In this document: positions 7,755 through 13,371 of the stretch, in pieces
Layout: every line of letters starts with the position of its first letter
How positions within the stretch are numbered: the stretch's first letter is position 1
Assembly: GCA_964397015.1 (NCBI GenBank)
Contig: CAYNHL010000103.1
Location: 1-13,371 of the forward strand
DNA length: 13,371 nucleotides
Direction of reading: 5' to 3'
Source: MADRE2 sp964397015
Lineage (GTDB): Bacteria > Desulfobacterota > Desulfobacteria > Desulfobacterales > Desulfobacteraceae
Notes under the pieces: generated by a model
The model's database searches: none
What the model was told of the DNA's origin: nothing
What the model saw: only the letters and a program-made list of their open reading frames with translations
Position numbers and translations under genes: made by a program

Positions 7755-7803
7755 GCAGGTGTGCAGGATACCGGTACAATTACAATTTCGTTTACGGCCC
7801 GTA

Positions 7804-8337
7804 TTAAATCTGTATGAATTCACTGTTTTCCATTGAAATTTCGATCCTGAAGCTGTAATTGCCTATTTTAAAGGAGAGGCGCCGGTTTTCATCATAGTCC
7901 GCGTCGATGATCAGGGTTATCGGGGTGTTCAAAGCCAGGGCCTTTGGTTGTCCGAACAGGGCGTTCAGCTGGAATCGTTCTTCAACCTCCTTGATGGCCT
8001 GTCCCAGGATCTGGTTTGTGATTTCACCGATACTGTCCGATATTTCAAGGGATGTGTAGCTGTTTTCCAGCTCCTCTACAGGGATTCCCATGGATGTCAT
8101 GTATTTTCTGTAAATCTCGACCGCGGCTTCGGCGGAAAAATTTATGACCACAAGCCCGCTGTAGTCACCGCTTATTTCCACAAAACAGGCCAGATCGGGT
8201 TTCATGCGGACTTTTGGAATTTTTTGAATAATGTTTGAAAAGGTGATTTTTTCTTTTGTGCTGGTTTCAAGGGTGGTTTTGGTCACCTCGAGAAAGATCC
8301 GGGAAATTTCATCAATGGACAATCGGCTGGTATTCAT
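7804..8337 (-). CDS. DUF3334-family, CheX/CheC-like protein
   Basis: This 177-residue cytoplasmic protein resembles DUF3334 proteins known from Vibrio and relatives. Those share the pattern KPDxxCFV-SGLVVINF (here KPDLACFV at 46-53 and SGLVVINF at 60-67), a downstream IYRKYM-MG segment, an acidic helix and a terminal EFIQ. The fold class is that of CheX/CheC phosphatases, whose catalytic signature is E-x-x-N. Here EITN at 105-108, within DSIGEITNQILG, fits that signature. Dephosphorylation of a response regulator is therefore possible but unproven, and no chemotaxis gene is in view. The ATG at 8337 has AAAAGG about seven bases upstream. A good promoter precedes it, and the protease gene follows after 49 nt, so the two are probably co-transcribed. 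Confidence 0.85.
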   Translation of the reverse strand: MNTSRLSIDEISRIFLEVTKTTLETSTKEKITFSNIIQKIPKVRMKPDLACFVEISGDYSGLVVINFSAEAAVEIYRKYMTSMGIPVEELENSYTSLEISDSIGEITNQILGQAIKEVEERFQLNALFGQPKALALNTPITLIIDADYDENRRLSFKIGNYSFRIEISMENSEFIQI

Positions 8338-8373
8338 TCAGTACCTTTTGATATGTGGTGTTAATCTATCGCA

Positions 8374-8403
8374 ATTATCTGATACCCGGGCATGGAATGT
8401 CAA
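8374..8403 (-). promoter_or_regulatory. Sigma70-like promoter for the DUF3334 and M48 genes
   Basis: On the minus strand a perfect TTGACA (8398-8403) is separated by 18 bases from GATAAT (8374-8379, five of six to TATAAT). Initiation is predicted near 8367, giving a leader of about 30 nt that includes the AAAAGG ribosome binding site at 8342-8347. It lies just past the stop of the last transporter gene. No terminator is visible between them, so some read-through from the transporter operon is possible. Confidence 0.68.
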
Positions 8404-8410
8404 GTTTTTC

Positions 8411-9331
8411 TTATCTTTCGCCTCTTTTGTAAGGCAGGCCGAGGCTGGCGGGAGCGGCCAGTTTTTTCTGGTCCTTGAGACTGATGGCCAGAAGGATCAA
8501 CAGGGTCGAGGCATAGGGGAGCATGGCCAGAAAATTGGGGGAAATACCCAGAGGCTGCAGCAGGTACTGGAGAACAAAAATTCCGCCAAAGAGAAACGAT
8601 GCCCAGATGGCCCTTCCAGGATGCCACAGGGCAAATATCGTCAATGCTATGACAATCCAGCCGCGGCCGGCAGTCATTCCCTCGATCCAGGACTTGGAAT
8701 AGGATATGGACAGGTGGGCACCTGCCAGGCCTGAAAAACCGCCGCCGATGATCACGCACATGTGACGGATCAAAGAAACATTTATGCCCTGGGTTTCTGT
8801 TGCCTTGGGGTTCTCGCCCGTGGATCTGATCCTGATGCCTGTCCGGGTCCTGTCCAGGACAAACCAGGCGGCCAGGGCGGTCAATATGGCCAGGTAGAAA
8901 AAAGGGCTCTGTTTGAAGATGATCTGCCCGATAAAAGGTATGTCAGACAGGAATGGAATATCAAAATCGTTCATTTTTACTGTCAAAGGCTTTCCCACAT
9001 ATGCCTTTCCAAGTATGCCCGACAGTCCCAGGCCGAGCATGGTCAGGGCAAGACCGGACACCACCTGGTTGGCCTGGAGGGTAACCGATGCAAAGCTGTG
9101 GATTACGGAAATGACCATCCCTGCAGTCATGGCTGCCAGGACAGCTACCCAGGGGTTCTGGGTGTGGTAGGTGACAATAAAGGCTACGACCGCGCCAATG
9201 GCCATTACCCCTTCGACCCCCAGGTTGAGTATGCCGGAGCGCTCACATATCACTTCGCCGGTGGTGGCCAGCAGTAAAGGCGTTCCGGCGACCAGGGTCC
9301 TGTAAAGTACAGAAATGATGATATCTTCCAT
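8411..9331 (-). CDS. BMP-type ABC importer, second permease (NupQ/YufQ-like)
   Basis: This 306-residue inner-membrane protein has about eight or more hydrophobic segments. The motif ERSGILNLGVEGVMAIGA (30-47) and the later GENPKAT-x-TQGI block are hallmarks of the smaller permease partner in nucleoside/BMP-type ABC systems, within the branched-chain amino acid permease superfamily. It should pair with the larger permease encoded just upstream (11-nt gap) to form the channel. The ATG at 9331 has AAGGG about seven to eight bases before it. It is the last gene of the four-gene transporter operon. Substrate choice cannot be read from this subunit. Confidence 0.92.
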   Translation of the reverse strand: MEDIIISVLYRTLVAGTPLLLATTGEVICERSGILNLGVEGVMAIGAVVAFIVTYHTQNPWVAVLAAMTAGMVISVIHSFASVTLQANQVVSGLALTMLGLGLSGILGKAYVGKPLTVKMNDFDIPFLSDIPFIGQIIFKQSPFFYLAILTALAAWFVLDRTRTGIRIRSTGENPKATETQGINVSLIRHMCVIIGGGFSGLAGAHLSISYSKSWIEGMTAGRGWIVIALTIFALWHPGRAIWASFLFGGIFVLQYLLQPLGISPNFLAMLPYASTLLILLAISLKDQKKLAAPASLGLPYKRGER

Positions 9332-9342
9332 TTAAGCGCCCT

Positions 9343-10422
9343 TTATCTTGAATTTGAAAAATTCAGCACGATTCTATGATGCAGAAAATAATCTGCCATG
9401 ATTAAACAGAACAGCAGCGTGCCGTTTACAATGTTCACCGTTGCCGCAGGCAGGCCCAAAGAAATCTGTATTGCATCACCACCCACCAGTATGCCGGCAA
9501 AGAAAATGCCGGATACAATGGCGGCCAGCGGGTTGAGCCTGGCCAGCCAGGCCACTATTATGGCGGTGAAGCCGTATCCGGATGAAAGTGAGGCCGGATA
9601 CCCCAGGTATTTATGGATGCCGGCCAGCTCTCCCATGCCTGCAAACCCTGCAAGGCCGCCGCTGATGGCCATGATAACGATCGTGGTTTTCAAGAAATTG
9701 ATTCCTGCGTATTTTCCTGCATCCGGATTCTCCCCCACCACCCGGGTTTCGTATCCGAACCGGGTCCTGTAGATCAGTATGGTGAGAAGCACGGCGCATA
9801 AAATCGCCAGAATCAGGGTGACATAATGGATCCTTGAACCGGGTATCAGGCCCAGTATCGCAGATTCCGGCAGATTGTCCGTACCAGGGAACCCGAACCT
9901 GGTTTTTCCTTTCCAGGGTCCGACAATCAGCATGGTCAGAAATTCGGCACAGATGTAATTTAGCATCAGTGTGGAGATTACTTCATTGATGGAATACCGG
10001 ATTTTCAGGATTGCCGGGATGATACCCCACAGCGCCCCTCCGATGAAGCCGGCCAGGAACATGGCGGGAATGATCACGGGAGCGGGCAGGTGGGGGCCGA
10101 GATTAAGCCCGACCCAGCTTGAAAATATCGCACCCATCAGCAACTGGCCTTCAGCCCCGATATTCCAGAACCTGGCACGAAAGGCAAGTGTAAGTCCCGA
10201 ACCAATCAATATCAGGGGAATACTTTTGGCAATGGTTTCCTTGATGCCGTAAACAGATCCAAAGGAACCGGAGAAAATTTCGGTGATGGCGAACACCGGG
10301 TTCACCCGGTTGAGCATGAAAATTATGCTGACGGCAAAAATGCCCGCGACCAGAGCCAGGATATGGACCGATACAGTCAGCAGAGGGGTTGTTTTTTCCC
10401 TGTCAACAATTTTGATCGGCAT
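9343..10422 (-). CDS. BMP-type ABC importer, first permease (NupP/YufP-like)
   Basis: This 359-residue inner-membrane permease has one N-terminal TM segment (~13-37) and many more downstream. The conserved FWNIGAEGQLLMGA block (~85-98), NEVISTLMLNYI (146-157) and GENPDAGKYAGI (~230-241) match the larger permease of nucleoside/BMP ABC transporters. The ATG at 10422 lies inside the end of the ATPase gene, a 20-nt overlap in another frame. It has AGGGA about eight bases upstream, so it has its own initiation site and may also be coupled. Together with the second permease it should form the heterodimeric channel. Confidence 0.93.
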   Translation of the reverse strand: MPIKIVDREKTTPLLTVSVHILALVAGIFAVSIIFMLNRVNPVFAITEIFSGSFGSVYGIKETIAKSIPLILIGSGLTLAFRARFWNIGAEGQLLMGAIFSSWVGLNLGPHLPAPVIIPAMFLAGFIGGALWGIIPAILKIRYSINEVISTLMLNYICAEFLTMLIVGPWKGKTRFGFPGTDNLPESAILGLIPGSRIHYVTLILAILCAVLLTILIYRTRFGYETRVVGENPDAGKYAGINFLKTTIVIMAISGGLAGFAGMGELAGIHKYLGYPASLSSGYGFTAIIVAWLARLNPLAAIVSGIFFAGILVGGDAIQISLGLPAATVNIVNGTLLFCLIMADYFLHHRIVLNFSNSR

Positions 10423-11953
10423 GATGCAGTCCCTGTTCCCGGTTCAGCCGGGTTCCGGCCATGAGCAGTCCGATATCGGACAGGCGGGGGTCACCGGATT
10501 CGAGAATACCGGTAAATTCCCCGTTGAATATAACGGCGATCCGGTCGCATAATTCAAAAATTTCTTCAAGGTCCTCTGAAAAAAGCAGGACACTGCTGCC
10601 CTGGTTTCTCAGGTCCAGAAGCTGTTTGCGCAGGTATTCGGTCGCTCCCACATCCAGCCCGTAGGTCGGGTGTGAGGCTACCAGCAGTACAGGGCGTTCG
10701 CTGATCTCTCTTCCAAGGATCAGTTTCTGGATGTTTCCGCCGGAAAGGTTCCTGATCTCCGTATTGATGGAAGGGGCGGATACATTGAAATCGCTGACAA
10801 GGGAACGGGTGTGCTGTTTGACCCGGCTGTAGCGGATGAACAGGCGGTTTGAGAATTTTTTCAGGTGGTGCTGCTTTAAAATAGCGTTGTCGTATAGGAA
10901 AAGCCCGGGTGCGATGCCGAACCTGATTCTTTCTTCAGGTACGTGGGAGATGCCGTGATCATAGATCTGCCGGGGGGATCTGCTGGCAATGTCCTTTCCT
11001 GAAATATTTATCCTGCCGCTGGAAACAGGCCTGATGCCGGTAATGGCCTCTGCAAGTTCCCGCTGGCCATTACCCGCGACACCTGCAATGCCGAAGATTT
11101 CATTTTCAAAAAGATCGAAGGAAAGCTGTTTGACGGCCTCATTTCCCTTGTCCCCAGCTATGGAGACATTTTCAACCGCAAGGACCTGCCGGCCCTTTTC
11201 AATTTTTTCCCTGTGTATGTTAAAGATCACCTCCCGGCCCACCATCATTTGTGCCAGCGATTTCTTGTCTGTTTCAGCGGTCCGGGCATGTCCCACCACC
11301 TCTCCTTTTTTCAGGACTGTTATCCTGTCACAGATCCGGGTGATTTCATCAAGTTTGTGAGAAATGAAAACAATCATGTGTCCATTGGCTGTCATGGCCT
11401 TTAAAATGTTAAACAGCTCTGTAATTTCAAGGGGGGTGAGAACCGATGTCGGCTCATCGAGAATCAGGATATCCGCTCCGTTCATGAGGCATTTGATGAT
11501 TTCAACGCGCTGCTGTTCTCCGGCGGAAAGCTGCCAGATTTTTTTTTCCAGGTCGATGTGAAAGTCAAATTTTTCGGAAAACCGGATGATCTGTTTTTTG
11601 ATGCTGATTTTTGGGAAAAAAAACGGCGTGTCCTTGAATCCAAGGGCAATATTCTCAATGACCGAGTGGTTCTGTATGAGCATGAAATGCTGGTGTACCA
11701 TGCCTATGCCATGGTGGATGGATGCAAGGGGGCTTTGAATCCTAACGGGTTTGCCGTTGATGGCAATGGTTCCGGAATCCGGCTGGTACAACCCGTAAAG
11801 GATATTCATCAAGGTTGTTTTTCCTGCACCGTTTTCTCCGAGTAACCCGAGAATTTCCCCTGCTTCAATATGCAAAAAGATATTCTTGTTGGCCGGGGTT
11901 CCCTGAAATGATTTTGAAATGCCTTTCATTTCAAGGTGGTGGATCTTTCTCAT
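10403..11953 (-). CDS. BMP-type ABC importer, double-domain ATPase (NupO/YufO-like)
   Basis: This is a 516-residue cytoplasmic ATPase with two tandem ABC cassettes, as in sugar and nucleoside importers. Domain 1 has Walker A GENGAGKT (39-46), signature LSAGEQQ and Walker B ILILDEPTS. Domain 2 has a degenerate Walker A (GVAGNGQRE), signature LSGGNIQK and a Walker B region LLVASHPTYGLDVGA. Degeneracy of the second site is usual for this family, and the HPTYGLD form agrees with nucleoside-type members. The ATG at 11953 has AGGAG (11958-11962) five bases upstream. The in-frame GTG at 11974 lies inside the upstream hairpin and is rejected. The binding-protein gene ends 60 nt upstream, and the first permease gene overlaps the 3' end by 20 nt. 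Confidence 0.95.
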   Translation of the reverse strand: MRKIHHLEMKGISKSFQGTPANKNIFLHIEAGEILGLLGENGAGKTTLMNILYGLYQPDSGTIAINGKPVRIQSPLASIHHGIGMVHQHFMLIQNHSVIENIALGFKDTPFFFPKISIKKQIIRFSEKFDFHIDLEKKIWQLSAGEQQRVEIIKCLMNGADILILDEPTSVLTPLEITELFNILKAMTANGHMIVFISHKLDEITRICDRITVLKKGEVVGHARTAETDKKSLAQMMVGREVIFNIHREKIEKGRQVLAVENVSIAGDKGNEAVKQLSFDLFENEIFGIAGVAGNGQRELAEAITGIRPVSSGRINISGKDIASRSPRQIYDHGISHVPEERIRFGIAPGLFLYDNAILKQHHLKKFSNRLFIRYSRVKQHTRSLVSDFNVSAPSINTEIRNLSGGNIQKLILGREISERPVLLVASHPTYGLDVGATEYLRKQLLDLRNQGSSVLLFSEDLEEIFELCDRIAVIFNGEFTGILESGDPRLSDIGLLMAGTRLNREQGLHHADQNC

Positions 11954-11964
11954 GCTGCTCCTGG

Positions 11965-12004
11965 AAAACAGCACCGACGACCGCTGCAGGGCCGCCGGTG
12001 CTGT
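11965..12004 (-). terminator. Intercistronic hairpin with short U-run (attenuator or mRNA-stabilising stem)
   Basis: Between the binding-protein stop (12014) and the ATPase start, minus-strand RNA can fold a 12-bp stem. The arms are 11993-12004 and 11968-11979, with one G-U pair. Up to three more pairs can form inside, leaving a CTGCAGC loop. Four U residues follow (TTTT at 11965-11968, the first of them paired in the stem). The short U-run and the operon position suggest partial termination, or 3'-end protection of the abundant binding-protein message, and not a full stop. Confidence 0.7.
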
Positions 12005-12013
12005 GCTAAGCGA

Positions 12014-13204
12014 TCAGTCGGCAGGAACATCGCCTGCAACATTATCCACATAGTACATCATACTGAGAAGTTCATCCTTGGAAGCTTGCTTGCCAGGTTC
12101 GATCTGCAGGTTGCCCTTGTTGTCATAGATCGGTCCGGTGAAAGGATCAAAGACTTCAACACCTTCTTTCATCTGGTCATAACGTTTCATGACGAGATCA
12201 TAGGCGGAGATGGTACCGAATTCCTCTGATTGAACCTTGGCTGCTTTCAGGTCGTCAATAAACTTGGGGTTGATAGGATCTGTCACACTTCCGCCAAGAA
12301 GGGCAGCTCCTTCCTTTGCCAGCCACCAGTAGTCCTTGTTGGTCCAGGTTTTGTTGTAGATATCCTCAAATATTTTGACATACATGCCGCCCCAGTCCAT
12401 CAGCTGTCCGGAGACCACGGAATCCACTCCGTACTCCTGCATGGGGCTGTAATGACTGAAAGTGTAAATCTGGCGGCCTTTTTCACAATGGCTCTGTCCA
12501 ACTTCAATCACTGCCGGGGTATCCTCGGTAAAGGCAAGGGCATCGCATCCTTCAGCTATAAGTGCTTCTGCCGCTTCTTTTGCCTTGTCAGGCCCGTACC
12601 AGGCATAGATCCATTTTACATGGACACGGGCTTTAGGGTTTGAGGCCTTGATTCCCAGTGCAAAGGCATCGATGTGACGGACCAGCTCCGGGATGGGAAA
12701 TGCGGCCACGTATCCTATTTTATCGCTTTTGGTCAGGGCGCCGGCCATGATGCCGTTCAGGTAATACATCTGGTAAAGATCACCAAAATAGGTGCCCACA
12801 TTGTCCGAGCGCTTGAATCCTGAGCAATGCATGAACAGTTTGTCCGGATAGCGTTCTCCTGCTGCAACAGTTTCGTCCATATAGCCGAAACTGTTGGTCA
12901 GTACCACATCACATTTCTGCTGCTGGACAAGCCGGTCGATGATCCTGGCGCAATCTGACTCAGGAACCGATTCGACAAAAACAGTTTCCAGCCAGGGCAG
13001 TTGTTCCTCGGCGTATCTGCGTCCTATTTCATGTGCATGGGAAAAGCCGTAATCACCGACAGGGCCGATATAGATAAATCCGGCCTTGAGGGTTTCATCC
13101 GCCCGGGCTTCGGGTGCGGATATTCCTTGAAACATGGCGCAAAAGCCTGCAGCCAGTAATAAAAAACCAATAATAGTGCTTTTTTTCAAACTTTTATTTT
13201 TCAT
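12014..13204 (-). CDS. BMP-family ABC transporter periplasmic substrate-binding protein, probably for purines or nucleosides
   Basis: This is a 396-residue protein with a Sec signal peptide: KNKSLKK, a hydrophobic core, then PEARA with cleavage expected before Asp36. There is no lipobox, so it is a soluble periplasmic receptor. The mature part shows BMP/PnrA-family features: AGFIYIGPVGDYGF, FVESVPE, TNSFGYMDE, IGYVAAFPIPE and a DTPAVIEVG region. The AFPIPE and IYAWYGPDKAKEAA stretches recall the subgroup that includes purine-binding proteins of alpha-proteobacteria, so a purine base or nucleoside is the likely ligand (inference). An in-frame TTG lies at 13210, but AGGAG is nine bases before the ATG at 13204 and only three before the TTG, so the ATG is chosen. 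It is the first gene of the importer operon. Confidence 0.93.
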   Translation of the reverse strand: MKNKSLKKSTIIGFLLLAAGFCAMFQGISAPEARADETLKAGFIYIGPVGDYGFSHAHEIGRRYAEEQLPWLETVFVESVPESDCARIIDRLVQQQKCDVVLTNSFGYMDETVAAGERYPDKLFMHCSGFKRSDNVGTYFGDLYQMYYLNGIMAGALTKSDKIGYVAAFPIPELVRHIDAFALGIKASNPKARVHVKWIYAWYGPDKAKEAAEALIAEGCDALAFTEDTPAVIEVGQSHCEKGRQIYTFSHYSPMQEYGVDSVVSGQLMDWGGMYVKIFEDIYNKTWTNKDYWWLAKEGAALLGGSVTDPINPKFIDDLKAAKVQSEEFGTISAYDLVMKRYDQMKEGVEVFDPFTGPIYDNKGNLQIEPGKQASKDELLSMMYYVDNVAGDVPAD

Positions 13205-13249
13205 TGACAAAGACTCCTTAAAGACAGTTTGTAGGGTTGAAATTTATGG

Positions 13250-13279
13250 ATAATACGATAATATACCGTTGCCCGTCAA
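13250..13279 (-). promoter_or_regulatory. Proximal candidate promoter of the BMP importer operon
   Basis: On the minus strand TTGACG (13274-13279, five of six) and TATTAT (13250-13255, five of six) are 18 bases apart. Initiation near 13243 would give a leader of about 40 nt containing the AGGAG ribosome binding site. It is the better placed of two candidate promoters. Confidence 0.55.
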
Positions 13280-13295
13280 CAATAATGAGCTGCAA

Positions 13296-13331
13296 ATTAT
13301 CAAAATATTGTCGACAGAACTGTCAAAATAT
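13296..13331 (-). promoter_or_regulatory. Distal candidate promoter overlapped by an operator-like dyad
   Basis: A perfect TTGACA (minus strand, 13321-13326) faces GATAAT (13296-13301) across a long 19-base spacer. The -35 overlaps an inverted repeat, GACAG-AA-CTGTC (13313-13324), which extends to imperfect AT-rich arms (13305-13317 and 13320-13331). The arrangement resembles a repressor site over a promoter. No regulator is identified, and the rest of the 167-bp region upstream of the importer holds no gene. Confidence 0.4.
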
Positions 13332-13371
13332 GCTTGAATACTTTTCTTTATGGCCTGTCACTGGAATTACG

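Noticed and set aside
7755..7823. GTG start for the M48 protease
   Set aside because: It would add 23 charged, Cys-rich residues before an otherwise typical signal peptide and overlap the DUF3334 gene.
13313..13324. LexA (SOS) box at the GACAG-AA-CTGTC dyad
   Set aside because: Its spacing does not match the LexA patterns I know (for example CTGT-N8-ACAG), and an importer is not an expected SOS target.
13205..13371. Purine riboswitch before the importer operon
   Set aside because: No three-way junction with the conserved purine-aptamer loops can be drawn, and the leader from the proximal promoter is only about 40 nt.

Overview
The window looks like an ordinary chromosomal segment of a Gram-negative delta-proteobacterium, most likely a sulfate reducer of the Desulfobacterales type. 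The reasons are moderate G+C (roughly 50% by eye), AGGAG-type ribosome binding sites, sigma70-like promoters, a periplasmic BMP-family binding protein without a lipobox, and an EF-G of the spirochaete/planctomycete/delta-proteobacterial second subfamily. The taxon is an inference from gene content. No rRNA, tRNA, CRISPR array, insertion sequence or phage gene was seen.

Layout. Positions 1-4035 (minus strand) hold a tight five-gene operon, read from right to left: a DUF1992 protein, a two-TM SHOCT-domain membrane protein, D-alanine-D-alanine ligase (ddl), a PurD-PurE fusion, and a Sua5/YrdC-family protein cut by the left edge. Two junctions are ATGA stop/start overlaps and the other two gaps are 15 nt and 2 nt. 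The operon therefore mixes cell wall, purine synthesis and probable tRNA modification functions. A divergent intergenic region (4036-4297) separates it from a single plus-strand gene (4298-6328) for a second-type EF-G. That protein most resembles the mitochondrial EF-G2 ribosome-recycling subfamily, not the canonical translocase.

The EF-G gene converges, with only 4 nt between stop codons, on a two-gene minus-strand unit at 6333-8337. This unit has a good promoter (8374-8403) and encodes a DUF3334/CheX-like protein followed by an exported M48 zinc metalloprotease with a TPR-like C-terminal half (BepA/YfgC type).

Positions 8411-13204 (minus strand) hold a complete BMP-type ABC importer in the usual order: periplasmic binding protein, double-domain ATPase, permease 1, permease 2. 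The binding protein resembles the purine-binding BMP subgroup, so uptake of purine nucleosides or bases is the best guess. A strong hairpin with a short U-run lies between the binding-protein and ATPase genes and probably sets their expression ratio. Tandem promoter-like elements and a dyad lie upstream (13250-13331).

No clearly new system is visible. The items most worth a second look are the PurD-PurE fusion, the domain IV tip of the EF-G paralogue, the pairing of a CheX-like protein with a periplasmic protease, and the intercistronic hairpin.
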